DNA of 64,000 nt from JBDHAC01 sp039588215 (GTDB lineage: Bacteria > Gemmatimonadota > Gemmatimonadetes > Palauibacterales > Palauibacteraceae): contig JBDHAD010000003.1 of the NCBI GenBank assembly GCA_039588215.1, positions 14,771 through 78,770 of the forward strand, read 5' to 3'. Below the pieces are notes generated by a model. That model ran no database searches, was not told the DNA's origin, and saw only the letters and a list, made by a program, of their open reading frames with translations. A program made the position numbers and the translations under genes. Positions 1-9,249 of this stretch are shown piece by piece (the stretch's first letter is position 1; every line of letters begins with the position of its first letter).

Positions 1-892
1 CGCGGGCCATCGGCTCCATCACTGACAGGGGCAGGGCGTCCTGCCACAGAGAAGGCACGACGAAGAATGAGGCGCCCAGAAGCGCGCGATCCGCGTCCGG
101 GTGGAACCCAGCCAAACGAATGTCCTCCCGGCTCGCGAGCCGATCTCGCAACGCGCGCAGCTCGGTCATCTGGGGTCCATCGCCCAGATACAGCAGGAAC
201 GGCGGCGGATCGCACGGTGAGGACTCCAGGAGCCGATCGAAAGCCCGCAACAAGTGCGGCACACCCTTGACCGCGTGCGCACGGCACGCGCACGCGATGA
301 TGGGCCGACCCGGGTCCACCCCGAACTCCTCATGCGTGGTGGCCCTTTCGGGTGGGTGCGGCGGGACAAGGACCCCGTTATGCACGGTCAGGATCCGGTC
401 GGGCGGAATCAACACCACTTCCCGTTGTCTCCGGGCCACGTACTCGCTGACGGTGACGACGACGTCAGCAACGGCTCCGGGCACGAGGTTCTGTACCCGT
501 TTGACGACTCGCTTGTGTGCGCGTGGGATGCTGCGGGCCCCCGACGTATGATCGTGCGAGACGATCCATCGAACCCCGGCTCGACGCAGAGCCCGGAATG
601 CCAGGCACCGGGTTTCGCGATCTGTGAGGTAGACGACGCGCACGTTCTCCCGGCGGACCACGAGCGCGAGGTTCTTCAGGTTCTGCCGGCTTCCGAGATC
701 CACCGTGAGCTCGATGGGCTCCGCTGCGGAGCCTTCCAGTGAGCGAGGGTACGGATCGAGCGACGGAAAAGCGACAAGGGAACGCACCCCTTGATGGGCC
801 AGGCGGTTGGCCATCTCTGCGTAAAGACCCTCGATGAACGCCCACGCGTACCCTGTGTCGGGGGCGTAGTTAGCCACGAACAGAACGGTCAC
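1..892 (-). CDS. Glycosyltransferase family 4 (GT-B fold), 3' end beyond window
   Basis: The frame opens at GTG 892 and runs about 297 residues without a stop to the left edge, so the C-terminus is missing. The N-terminal half starts with VLFVANYAP. A typical inter-domain HNG (VHNGV) sits near residue 175. The second Rossmann domain has LYLGDGP, RLAGFHPDADR and a stretch ending FVVPSLWQDALPLSVMEP, which is where GT4 enzymes carry their E-x7-E nucleotide-sugar motif. GT4 enzymes move a sugar from an NDP-sugar to an acceptor in glycan synthesis at the cytoplasmic membrane. It follows the Gfo/Idh-SDR fusion on the same strand by 110 nt and probably belongs to the same exopolysaccharide locus. 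Donor and acceptor cannot be told from sequence. An in-frame TGA lies just upstream, so GTG 892 (or a nearby TTG) is the only reasonable start. Confidence 0.85.
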   Translation of the reverse strand, partial: MTVLFVANYAPDTGYAWAFIEGLYAEMANRLAHQGVRSLVAFPSLDPYPRSLEGSAAEPIELTVDLGSRQNLKNLALVVRRENVRVVYLTDRETRCLAFRALRRAGVRWIVSHDHTSGARSIPRAHKRVVKRVQNLVPGAVADVVVTVSEYVARRQREVVLIPPDRILTVHNGVLVPPHPPERATTHEEFGVDPGRPIIACACRAHAVKGVPHLLRAFDRLLESSPCDPPPFLLYLGDGPQMTELRALRDRLASREDIRLAGFHPDADRALLGASFFVVPSLWQDALPLSVMEPMAR

Positions 893-973
893 GGGTGGGG
901 AGATCGGGGAGGGCAAGGATCAACTCAGGCGGGCGTGAGTGTTGGATCGGCGAGCGTACATGGGTGACGAGGC

Positions 974-1022
974 TCGAGTCGGGGGTGTGAGGAGCCCTGG
1001 CTTCATTGACTCCCCGACTCGA
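974..1022. terminator. Long-loop inverted repeat spanning a stop codon
   Basis: Eleven-base arms (974-984 and 1012-1022, TCGAGTCGGGG and its complement) flank a 27-nt loop that contains the TGA stop (1003-1005) of the upstream minus-strand fusion gene. It lies between that gene and the GT4 gene. There is no T-run, so it could be an RNA-processing or attenuation hairpin rather than a classical terminator. Confidence 0.35.
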
Positions 1023-3078
1023 TCAGAGAGGTTCCATCGGACGAATGGGTGTCGCGCGCCCGCAGATTCCGCTTCCCTGACCCGACCCGACCTTCGGCGC
1101 CGCCCACGCGTTTCGGCATGGGAACCGATTCCACGATCGCGGGCGCCAGACGCGCGATAGTGACAGTCTCATACGAACGGTGGTCGAACACCTTCGCAAT
1201 GTCGATCGGCGCACGCCGAGGCCGCAACGCTCGCTGCAGGAGACGGAGTCCGAAGGCCAACGGACGCACGGCGAAACGAGGCACCCACATGACCCGGAGA
1301 GCCGGATTCCGTTCGCGGAGGACCGAAACGAGCTCCCTTTTCGTCGGAAGCTCGGGGCTCAACAGGTTGATGAGGGGTGGCGCGTCCTCGGGGTGCTCGA
1401 TGAGCCAACAGAGCGCCGCTGCGGCGAACCCGAGATCGACGACGCCGAGAGTCTCTCCGGGATTGCCGACAGCCACGAACAAGTTGCCCAGACGCTTGCC
1501 CAAACGCCCCGGGGGATCGAAGTCCTCGCGGTCAATCAGGGCGCCGGGACGCACGACTCGTATATCCAACCCGAGCTCTTCGCCCAGTGAGAGGGCAGTG
1601 GTTTCGGCCTCGAGCTTCCCCCAGACGTACGGTCCCGCCGCTCGTGGCCCGGCCACGTAGGGAGAATGCTCATCGATCGCTCCCGAACGGGTCTGGGCCT
1701 CGAGGACCGCGACACTGCTCACGTAAACGACCTGACGGACACTGGCGCGCCGAGCGGCCCGCAGCAGGTTCTCGGTCGCTCGAACCGAGTTCCGTTCATG
1801 CTCCTCCCAGCCCCCCACCGTTTCAGCGGCGGTGTGAACGACAACGGACACGCCCTGCAGAGTGTCCGGAGCCAAATCGAGCCCCAGATCGCAACGGCGG
1901 TAATCGACCCCCGGACGAGCGCTCCATGGGGCCGGACGGCGGCGAGCGAGCACTCTGACCGGGTGCCCCCTTTCCGAGAGGGCCCCCACCAGGGCGGACC
2001 CCAACCAGCCCGTGCCCCCGGTCACGGCGACCACCGGCCGGGTCGCGTGTGCCTCGTCGTCGGTCGCCGACTCCAGGGCCGCGATCTCCATTGCGACCCG
2101 CTCGAGAACCTCCGTCGTCCCGAGGATGTTCTCCCTGGACACCGCCTCCTGATCCGTCACGAGGCTCGTATAAAACGCGTGGATGGTCTCGGCCAGACCC
2201 GGATAGCCCGCGCCTCGTCGACGCAAGCGCCTGATCAAGCTGGAAGTCGTCTGGCCGATCAACTGGCGGCTATGCCGGTACGGGTTCAGCAGCTTGTCGA
2301 TGCCGGAGACACCGGGGCCGATGAGATGTTGCACGGTACCCCGGACGTAATCGGCGTGGACCGTCCCGTTGGTCCCGACGACACGCACGAAGCTCTCGAC
2401 AGGCCGGCCGTCGAGCGTCACCACCAGACTCCCGCTCGGTCCACCGGCGGTAGCCAGGGCGTGGATCGTCCCCTCGCGGTCGACTCTCACCGCGACCAAT
2501 CGCGGGTCGAACGGTCCCGCTCCGTGCGCCGCTCGAAGGAAATGCAGGAGCAGATACGTGGGGTGCGGGAGGATGTCCAGGATTTGTTCGTCGTCCGTCA
2601 GCGTCCCCCTCCGGACCATCCGAAAGCTAAACATGCTCTCGACGTGGACGATACGTCCGATCGACTGGAGCAAGCGAGTCGCTTGCAGGGTCGGCCGCTC
2701 GTACAGGAGCTGATGGCCCGCGCAAAGCCGAACAGCACGCTCGTCGGCGAGCCGGAAGAGCTCCCGCGCCTGGCTCGACCGGAGGGCGAACGGCTTCTCG
2801 ATGTAGACGTGACAGCCCGCCTCGATCGCCGCTCGACCCAACTCGACGTGCGTGGACCCGGGCGTGCAGATATGAAGAACGTCCGGGTGACGGGCTTCGA
2901 TCAGCTCTTGGAGGTGCTCGAAGGGCTCACAGCCGGGGAAAGCGGTGGCGAACGCCACTCGCGCGTCGGAGTCCGGCTCCACCACGCCGACCAACTCGTT
3001 TTGGGCGCCGCATACCCCCAGCGCTTTCGCGTGGTGCCGGGCCATCTTCCCGGCCCCGATGATACCGGTCTTGAGCAA
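1003..3078 (-). CDS. Gfo/Idh/MocA oxidoreductase fused to an extended SDR (NAD-dependent epimerase/dehydratase)
   Basis: Two Rossmann enzymes are in one chain of about 691 residues. The first (residues 1 to about 335) opens with the NAD(P) motif GIIGAGKMARHH and has the Gfo/Idh/MocA signature EKP in YIEKPFAL near residue 93. The second (about 343 to the end) has the TGGTGWLG dinucleotide loop and a YVWGK catalytic Y-x3-K near residue 483, as in NDP-sugar epimerases and dehydratases. The frame stays open upstream to 3312, but those 78 extra codons look non-coding and precede the conserved N-terminus, so I place the start at TTG 3078. It is divergent from the GT2 gene and upstream of the GT4 gene. 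It probably makes or modifies a nucleotide sugar for glycan synthesis; the substrate is unknown. The fusion itself is unusual. Confidence 0.85.
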   Translation of the reverse strand: MLKTGIIGAGKMARHHAKALGVCGAQNELVGVVEPDSDARVAFATAFPGCEPFEHLQELIEARHPDVLHICTPGSTHVELGRAAIEAGCHVYIEKPFALRSSQARELFRLADERAVRLCAGHQLLYERPTLQATRLLQSIGRIVHVESMFSFRMVRRGTLTDDEQILDILPHPTYLLLHFLRAAHGAGPFDPRLVAVRVDREGTIHALATAGGPSGSLVVTLDGRPVESFVRVVGTNGTVHADYVRGTVQHLIGPGVSGIDKLLNPYRHSRQLIGQTTSSLIRRLRRRGAGYPGLAETIHAFYTSLVTDQEAVSRENILGTTEVLERVAMEIAALESATDDEAHATRPVVAVTGGTGWLGSALVGALSERGHPVRVLARRRPAPWSARPGVDYRRCDLGLDLAPDTLQGVSVVVHTAAETVGGWEEHERNSVRATENLLRAARRASVRQVVYVSSVAVLEAQTRSGAIDEHSPYVAGPRAAGPYVWGKLEAETTALSLGEELGLDIRVVRPGALIDREDFDPPGRLGKRLGNLFVAVGNPGETLGVVDLGFAAAALCWLIEHPEDAPPLINLLSPELPTKRELVSVLRERNPALRVMWVPRFAVRPLAFGLRLLQRALRPRRAPIDIAKVFDHRSYETVTIARLAPAIVESVPMPKRVGGAEGRVGSGKRNLRARDTHSSDGTSLIESGSQ

Positions 3079-3372
3079 CGGGCTGCCGCCGTTAGTTTTC
3101 GATTCAGGAATCGGCCCGAGCGGCGACCTACGTCGCCGCCGGGCAGTGCCAATGGTCCTCGAGTCCTCACCGCGAGCAAGACATGGACCACGACCGCAGC
3201 CGCAGCCGGTCAGCGCCCGGGCACGATGTGGCACCACGCGCGCAGAACCCTTCGTCCTCACCACTCGCGAGGGCGGCCAACCGAGGAACATCGGTCCTGA
3301 TATTGCAGTCACGACCCGGCTAATGAAAGGAACTCATCGCGACGGCCCCGGCCTGCGGTTGGAGAAGGGCTC
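3079..3372. other. Intergenic region between divergent Gfo/Idh-SDR and GT2 genes
   Basis: If the fusion gene starts at TTG 3078, this 294-bp stretch is a shared divergent control region for two glycan genes. I see a Shine-Dalgarno-like GGAGAAGG just before GTG 3373 and no convincing -35/-10 pair or inverted repeat. Confidence 0.4.
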
Positions 3373-4542
3373 GTGACGTCGATCGGTCTGACCCTGATCG
3401 GCCTGCCGCTCGTCCTGCTCCTGTACACGTACGTAGGCTACCCGGCTCTACTGCGCTTGGGTGGGAGACGGAACGCGGTGCCCGTCGCGGCGGACCCCGG
3501 AGAATGGCCCCTCGCAAGCGTGTCGTTGCCGGCGTACAACGAGGAGGCCGTGATTCGCCAGACGCTCGAGGCGTGGCTCGCCGTCGACTACCCCACCGAT
3601 GCGCTCCAAATCGTCGTGATCTCCGACGCCTCGACGGACGGCACCGATGAGATCGTCGAGGAATTCGAGGGCCGGGGCGTCGAACTGGTCCGGCTGAAGC
3701 AGCGGCGTGGGAAGACGGCGGCCGAGAACGCGGCAGCTCCCAGCTTGCGCGGTGAGATCATCATCAACACAGACGCCGCGGTGCGAGTTCGGCCCAACGC
3801 GCTGAAACCGCTCGTACGTGCGTTCCTCGATCCGACGGTCGGAGTCGCCTCCGGGAGGGATGTCAGCGTCGGCACAGACAGCACGGTGGATAATGCCGGT
3901 GAAGCGGGATACGTCGGGTACGAGATGTGGGTGCGGCACCTCGAAACCCGAAACGGTGGGATCATCGGTGCGAGCGGTTGCTTTTACGCGATCCGCTCCG
4001 AGCTCCACAGAAAGCCGATTCCAGAGCATCTCAGCCGCGATTTCGCCAGCGCGCTCACGGCTCGCGAGAACGGCTTCCGGGCGGTCTCGGTCGACGAAGC
4101 GGTCTGTCTGGTGCCGCGAACCGGGTCGCTGCGAGCCGAGTTCAGACGGAAAGCCCGAACGATGGCCCGTGGGCTGGAGACGCTCTGGTACAAGCGACAC
4201 CTTATGAACCCACTCCGGTACGGACGTTTCGCATTCATGCTGATGAGCCACAAGATGTGTCGCTGGCTGGTGCCGGTGACGCTGCCCCTGGCCGTGGGGG
4301 GACTGGCGTTGCTGGCCTCGGAGTATCTGGCGGCGCGAGTCCTTCTGCTGGCCGCGCTGGCCGGCACCGCCCTAGGCATCCTCGGCCTGCTCTGGCCCGA
4401 TGGCAAACGGCGGCCCCCCGTCCTCGCGCTCATGGCGTACGGGGTCGGGGCAAACCTCGCAGCGCTGCTCGGTTGGCTTCGGGCGGTGCGCAGGCGAAAG
4501 GACGCCGTCTGGGAACCCACCCGCCGGCCCGGGCTTGGCTAG
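3373..4542 (+). CDS. Membrane glycosyltransferase family 2
   Basis: A 389-residue GT-A enzyme. One N-terminal membrane segment (LIGLPLVLLLYTYVGYPALL) precedes the catalytic domain. That domain starts with SLPAYNEEAVI, followed by VVISDASTDGTDEIV, the acidic metal/sugar site INTDAAV, the GCFYAIR acceptor region and a basic RRKARTMARGLETLW stretch in the place of the Q/R-x-x-R-W motif of processive synthases. Two to three further membrane segments close the protein. GTG 3373 is preceded by GGAGAAGG at good spacing. Such enzymes assemble polysaccharide chains at the inner face of the membrane. It converges on the tyrosine autokinase gene. Related families include poly-GlcNAc and hyaluronan synthases; the product here is unknown. 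Confidence 0.88.
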   Translation: MTSIGLTLIGLPLVLLLYTYVGYPALLRLGGRRNAVPVAADPGEWPLASVSLPAYNEEAVIRQTLEAWLAVDYPTDALQIVVISDASTDGTDEIVEEFEGRGVELVRLKQRRGKTAAENAAAPSLRGEIIINTDAAVRVRPNALKPLVRAFLDPTVGVASGRDVSVGTDSTVDNAGEAGYVGYEMWVRHLETRNGGIIGASGCFYAIRSELHRKPIPEHLSRDFASALTARENGFRAVSVDEAVCLVPRTGSLRAEFRRKARTMARGLETLWYKRHLMNPLRYGRFAFMLMSHKMCRWLVPVTLPLAVGGLALLASEYLAARVLLLAALAGTALGILGLLWPDGKRRPPVLALMAYGVGANLAALLGWLRAVRRRKDAVWEPTRRPGLG

Positions 4543-4578
4543 GTAAGCTACGTGAGCAGCCACTGCAACGCGGAAATG

Positions 4579-4616
4579 GCACCGGTGGCGAGCGCAGCGC
4601 GCACCGCCACCGGTGC
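4579..4616. terminator. Bidirectional hairpin between convergent genes
   Basis: Perfect 12-base arms (4579-4590 and 4605-4616, GCACCGGTGGCG and its complement) enclose a 14-nt loop between the stop codons of the plus-strand GT2 gene and the minus-strand autokinase gene. Strong GC stem, no T-run on either side. Confidence 0.6.
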
Positions 4617-4624
4617 ACTCCGCA

Positions 4625-7042
4625 TCAGGATGCGGCTTCCACGTCCGCGTCCGCGTAGTAGTAGTGGACGTAGGACTCGTAATACGGCGAGGACTTCGGC
4701 ATCGCGTTGAGCACGGCCCCTACGATCGGCAAGTGCACGTTGCCGAGCGTCTCGAGCTTCGCCCGCGCCAGATCCTGCTTGGTCGCCCCCGCCCTCAGGA
4801 CCAAGATCACCTTGTCGCAACCCTGCCCGAGCATCAACACGTCGGCCCCAGCCGCCAAGGGTGGGCCATCGATCACAATGACGTCGAACTGGCCTCGTAG
4901 GTCCTGCAGCAGGCCGTACATTGCCTCGCTCTCCAGTAGGTCCGCGTTGAATCCGCCCGGAGCTCCACGCGCGATCAGCGTCAGATTCTCAACGTCCACG
5001 TCCTGCAGGACGTCATCTAGCTTGGCTCGGCCCATGAGATAGTCGGTAAGCCCTGGCGAACGATGCCGGTCGAACATCTCCTGCGCGCGGCCACGGCGCG
5101 TGTCGCCGTCCAGTAAGACCGTCTTGTAGCCGGCGGTCGCGTAGGATATCGCGAGGTTGGCGGCCACCATCGACTTGCCTTCGCGGGGTGCCGGACTCGT
5201 GACCAGCGTGACCCCGTGGACTTTCCCATCCGCATGCGCGATTTGGGTGCGCAGCCCGCGGAAGGACTCGACGGCGACAAGTGCTGCCGGGCTCGCGGGA
5301 TCCGGAGCCGCTTCGAGCCGCGGTACGACCCCCAGCACCGGGAGCCCAGTCGACGACGTTACCTGATCGGGATAGCGAATCCGCTTATCCATCATGTCGA
5401 AGACGAGAACGCCTGCGATGCCGAGTCCGAGGCTGCCCATTGAGAACAGGAAAATGATCCGCCCCGGCTTGTCGCCGAGCGGTGATCCCGGAGGCCAGGC
5501 CCGATCCAGCACCTCGATGCCGGGGCCGGAGGTCGCCTCCGCGAGCTCGGCTTGTTTTAGCCGCAGGAGCAGCGAGTTGTGCAGCGTTGCCGCGTGGTCT
5601 ACCTCACGCTGATAGCGAGCGCCCCGGATCGTGCGTGTCGGTATCTCTCGCAGCTGGGCGCTCCGGGCCTCGACTTGCCGGCTGAGTATCTGAATCTGGT
5701 TCTCCATCTCCGACTCGAGGCGGGAGAGCGCGGCAGGAATGATCGAGCCCCGAAGATCGGAGATCTCGCTCGACAGCTGCGTGACCGACGGAAAATCCTC
5801 CGTGTAGGTGTACAGTAGCGATCGCCTCTGGTTCTGTTTGCTCTGCAGGTCCTGAATAGCCGATTGGAGCTCGCCAGATCGACTGACCGAAGGGACCAGT
5901 TGCAGGGCGAGGAGATTCGGCTCTTCCCCGGCCAGCAGCGAGCCCTCGATTTGCCGGAGCTGATCGAGGTCATACGCCAGCTGGTCAGCCTGGAGCTTGT
6001 TCTGCTGGAACACCTCGAACACCGGATCCCGTTGTCCCGAAGAGGTCGTGCCTCCGGCCGGAAGCGGCGTGATCATCGGCTCGGAAGGGAGCGTAATCGC
6101 GGCGATCCGGTGATTCTCCAGCGTCAGTTCGGCACCCTGGAGGCGGTCCAGGGTGAACCCCGTCTGCTCTCGCAGCATCTCGACTTCTTCACGGATCTTT
6201 TGCTTCTTCAGATCGTTCGCGACCTTGATGAACTGCTCAGCCAAGGTGTTCAGGATCGGTGCGGCTTCCTCGGGATCATCCCAGGTGATCGAAGCCCGGA
6301 TGATGCTCGAGTTGGGGTTGTACGTGACGTCCAAGCCGCCCGACAGCTTGAACACGGCCTCACGGGCCGAGCTCAACCTGAAGCGTATTTCGGATTCGGA
6401 CGCCTGTTGGAGCAAGTCCTCGGCTGGCAGCCAAGAGAATCCCGCAGCGGCGCCGATTGGCTCTCCGATCCTCCCGGTCTCGACCCGACCATCACCATCG
6501 CGGTCGAGTGACCACGTGCCGTTCGAATGGACCGCGAGCGCGTAGGTACCCGGCACGAGGTCAGGACCTACCTGCAGGTCGCGCAGCACGCCCCGATCCA
6601 GGTCCTCGGGCCCCAGCACGCCGACCTGAAGTGCGAGCTTCTCGACCACCGGCACGAGCACGGCCCGGCTGGTAATGACGTCGGTCCAGCCCTCGCCTTG
6701 AAGGAGGACACCGGCCTGAGTCTGGGCGGGTGCTCCCTGTCGCGCGGGCTGCTCCTCCAGCCAGATCCGTGTGAATGTGGAGTACTCACGGGGAATGATG
6801 CGCACGGCAACCCCCCATCCGAGCGCTGTCCCCAGAACCAGAGTGGCCAAGATCCACCACTTCCGCTGCCACAAGAGCTTGATGATTCGCTCCCAGTCGG
6901 TGCCTTCCGACGGGGTCTGCCAAGCGTAGCCCGCGTAATCCGGATATTGGGTGTGGCTAGCGGTGAGCTCGCCATCGACTACATACGGGACCGGGATGCC
7001 TTCCGGAGTTTGATTCGTCTCGCTCAACCCATCCGTCTCCAA
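4625..7042 (-). CDS. Wzc-like chain-length determinant and tyrosine autokinase
   Basis: About 805 residues. A Wzz domain has its first membrane segment near residues 57-77 (WWILATLVLGTALGWGVAV) and a long periplasmic coiled-coil part. The second membrane segment (about 515-535) leads into a cytoplasmic BY-kinase domain with Walker A APREGKSMVAANL (about 617), Walker A' LLDGDTRRG (about 642) and Walker B VIVIDGPPL (about 718). The C-terminus carries a tyrosine cluster, YYESYVHYYY, the expected autophosphorylation site. Proteins of this family control polymer length and export of capsule or exopolysaccharide. The start is TTG 7042 or TTG 7027; the latter has GGAG at 7040-7037 about 9 nt ahead and may be the real one. 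It anchors the glycan locus. Confidence 0.93.
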   Translation of the reverse strand: METDGLSETNQTPEGIPVPYVVDGELTASHTQYPDYAGYAWQTPSEGTDWERIIKLLWQRKWWILATLVLGTALGWGVAVRIIPREYSTFTRIWLEEQPARQGAPAQTQAGVLLQGEGWTDVITSRAVLVPVVEKLALQVGVLGPEDLDRGVLRDLQVGPDLVPGTYALAVHSNGTWSLDRDGDGRVETGRIGEPIGAAAGFSWLPAEDLLQQASESEIRFRLSSAREAVFKLSGGLDVTYNPNSSIIRASITWDDPEEAAPILNTLAEQFIKVANDLKKQKIREEVEMLREQTGFTLDRLQGAELTLENHRIAAITLPSEPMITPLPAGGTTSSGQRDPVFEVFQQNKLQADQLAYDLDQLRQIEGSLLAGEEPNLLALQLVPSVSRSGELQSAIQDLQSKQNQRRSLLYTYTEDFPSVTQLSSEISDLRGSIIPAALSRLESEMENQIQILSRQVEARSAQLREIPTRTIRGARYQREVDHAATLHNSLLLRLKQAELAEATSGPGIEVLDRAWPPGSPLGDKPGRIIFLFSMGSLGLGIAGVLVFDMMDKRIRYPDQVTSSTGLPVLGVVPRLEAAPDPASPAALVAVESFRGLRTQIAHADGKVHGVTLVTSPAPREGKSMVAANLAISYATAGYKTVLLDGDTRRGRAQEMFDRHRSPGLTDYLMGRAKLDDVLQDVDVENLTLIARGAPGGFNADLLESEAMYGLLQDLRGQFDVIVIDGPPLAAGADVLMLGQGCDKVILVLRAGATKQDLARAKLETLGNVHLPIVGAVLNAMPKSSPYYESYVHYYYADADVEAAS

Positions 7043-7609
7043 TCCACAGCGGAACTGCGTCGCCGTTGGCTATCGAACGTGCAATCGTGGTCGGGACATC
7101 CGCCCGATCTCGCTCACCCGATCAGGGCTCCATAGTACCCCCGCCCTGGACAAGATCCGACGGGGCGATCACACGGCAAGAGTGGTGCCGCGGTGATGGT
7201 GTCCGAACATCAAACGTGAAGCGGGCTTATGCGATTCGACAACTGGGCCCGCGAATCTGTCGCTCAACTGCTACACGTTGACCGGTGTAGTGGGGTGTCC
7301 ACAGCGCTCGGATCTGCGAGGGCTCGGCGGAGCACCTGCATGTATCACCTCGGCGGAGCCGAAGTTCCCGCACAATCTGGGCATTGCGTCTTACCGCCGT
7401 CGCGATCCGTCCGGACTCCCCGACGATGGCGCACGTCTTGAAAAACTACCGCCTCGGAGATCGAATCCGCGATCCCGACCGATCGGCCTAGCGCCGCCCG
7501 GTTGATCACTGCCGCGCCGCGGCGGGAAGGACACAAGGGACGTGCATACAGGGCAGTCGGCCCAGAACCGGACGCGCAGCTGGCCTCCGCCATCCCACCG
7601 AGGAGTTCG
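7043..7609. other. 567-bp intergenic region between divergent autokinase and wecB
   Basis: No believable gene is seen; the short open frames have poor start sites and atypical composition. It must hold the promoters of two divergent genes. A small inverted repeat, CTACAC-N8-GTGTAG, lies at 7271-7290 and is a possible regulator site. AGGAG at 7601-7605 is the ribosome site of wecB. No clear -35/-10 pair was found. Confidence 0.4.
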
Positions 7610-8752
7610 ATGAAAGTCGTTCATGTGGTAGGCGCTCGCCCGAACTTCATCAAAATCGCACCGATCATGCGCGCCCTCGGTCGGTTCGGCGTCGAGCAGT
7701 CCCTCGTGCACACCGGCCAGCACTACGATAGTCTGCTGTCCGAACACTTCTTCTCTGACCTGGAGATCCCGCGTCCCGATTTGAATCTGAGCGTGGGGTC
7801 CGGGTCGCACGCGGTTCAAACGGGTCGCATGCTGATCGCCCTGGAACCCGTGCTCCAACGGTCGAGACCCGACTGGCTGCTCACCGTCGGTGACGTGAAC
7901 TCGACGCTGGCCGGGGCACTCGTGGCATCGAAGCTGGGACTGCCGGTCGCGCACGTGGAGGCTGGTCTCAGAAGCGGTGACCGGAGGATGCCTGAAGAGA
8001 TCAATCGGGTGCTGACGGATGCACTCGGCGAGGCCTTGTTCACTACGGAGCGCGCCGCCAACGAGAATCTGGTAGCCGAGGGGATCGACGCCGAGAGGAT
8101 CCGCTTCGTCGGCAATGTGATGATCGACACGCTCGACCGTTTTCGTCCGCGCGCCGCAGCTCGCGCGGTGCACGAGGCGTTGGGTTTGGACGCGGGTGAG
8201 TATCTCCTCGCCACGCTGCACCGCCCCGAGAACGTCGACGATCCGGAGCGCCTGGAGTCGCTACTGGACGCGCTTGGCGAGACGTCGCGGGCCTGCCGGC
8301 TGCCGGTCGTGCTTCCGCTGCACCCGCGCACCTCGAGGAACGTCCGTGGCTTCGGTCTCGATCGCACACTACGCTCCCTGATCGTGCTCACCCCCCTCGG
8401 GTATCTGGACTTCCTGTGTCTGATGGACCACGCGGCCGCCACACTGACGGATTCCGGCGGCGTGCAGGAGGAGACGACCGTGCTGGGAGTGCCGTGCATC
8501 ACGCTGCGGGAGACGACGGATCGTCCCGTGACGCTGACCGACGGGACGAACCAGCTGTTCCACGGAGACCTGACCGATTTGCCGATCCTGGTTCGCTCAC
8601 GCCTCGCGGAAGGGCGACGGCCATGCCGGCCTCCGCTGTGGGATGGTCGTGCGGCGGAGCGAATCGCGCACGCCGTAGCTCACGAGTTGCCCGAACGCAA
8701 CGCTGCCCCACGCGAAGAGACGATCCGAAGTCTGGCAATCCAGGCGGTTTGA
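7610..8752 (+). CDS. wecB: UDP-N-acetylglucosamine 2-epimerase (non-hydrolysing)
   Basis: A 380-residue GT-B-fold epimerase that interconverts UDP-GlcNAc and UDP-ManNAc. It starts VVHVVGARPNFIK and has HTGQHYD, the HVEAGLRSGD loop, VGNVMIDTL, TLHRPENVD, PLHPRT, and the TDSGGVQEE active-site/UDP region followed by LRETTDRP, all hallmarks of WecB. ATG 7610 sits 4 nt after AGGAG and exactly precedes the conserved N-terminus, so the longer frame from 7502 is rejected. UDP-ManNAc could feed the nucleotide-sugar dehydrogenase encoded at 17.8-19.2 kb to give UDP-ManNAcA (inference). Confidence 0.95.
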   Translation: MKVVHVVGARPNFIKIAPIMRALGRFGVEQSLVHTGQHYDSLLSEHFFSDLEIPRPDLNLSVGSGSHAVQTGRMLIALEPVLQRSRPDWLLTVGDVNSTLAGALVASKLGLPVAHVEAGLRSGDRRMPEEINRVLTDALGEALFTTERAANENLVAEGIDAERIRFVGNVMIDTLDRFRPRAAARAVHEALGLDAGEYLLATLHRPENVDDPERLESLLDALGETSRACRLPVVLPLHPRTSRNVRGFGLDRTLRSLIVLTPLGYLDFLCLMDHAAATLTDSGGVQEETTVLGVPCITLRETTDRPVTLTDGTNQLFHGDLTDLPILVRSRLAEGRRPCRPPLWDGRAAERIAHAVAHELPERNAAPREETIRSLAIQAV

Positions 8753-9249
8753 CACCCTCGACGCCCGCCCGCCCGCAGCCGACCCCGCGCTGAGCCGCTC
8801 GCCCCCACCTTCTGACACGCGGGCCGTGGTAAGCACGCTACATGACCCGGAACGAACCTCACCGACCGGTTTCACGGGATTCAAAAGGCGACTCCGTAGT
8901 GCCAGATCATGGCGCAGTTCTTGTACTTCAACGCGCCTGACAATATGATTGGGACCCTTCATCCGGCCGCACGCCGTTGAGGGTCCAGAGTCGATTCGAG
9001 TGGTGGGGCACCCTGTAAGGCGCCGACTTGTGGGCTAAACTGCGTCAGCGACGCAACACGGTGCTTCCGAACGATGCTCGAGTGTAGCGTACCCGCTATG
9101 AATTCGGGCGAAAGGCCGCCCGGGCAGGTTGCACGAGGGTTGGAGCAACTTGCGACGTGGGTCGGGACTGATCAGCCAATCGGCTGGATCGGTCGCGGAT
9201 CGCACCGAATCGACGGGGTCCTTGGCGGCGACACAGCGGGAGATAGCGC
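8753..9249. other. Intergenic region upstream of the sigma-54 activator gene
   Basis: About 500 bp without a supportable gene. A perfect inverted repeat, TGCGTC-AGC-GACGCA, lies at 9041-9055, some 200 bp ahead of the regulator gene, and could be an operator. A GGGAG-type ribosome site precedes GTG 9250. No clear terminator for wecB is visible. Confidence 0.35.
9041..9055. promoter_or_regulatory. Inverted repeat, candidate operator
   Basis: Six-base perfect arms with a 3-nt centre (TGCGTC AGC GACGCA) lie in the gene-free region ahead of the two-component genes. Size and symmetry fit a dimeric DNA-binding protein. No binding protein can be named. Confidence 0.25.

Noticed and set aside
1666..3300. 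Long open frame (544 codons) on the plus strand opposite the Gfo/Idh-SDR fusion
   Set aside because: It mirrors the high-GC codon pattern of the minus-strand gene and has no domain motifs, whereas the minus strand has clear catalytic motifs.
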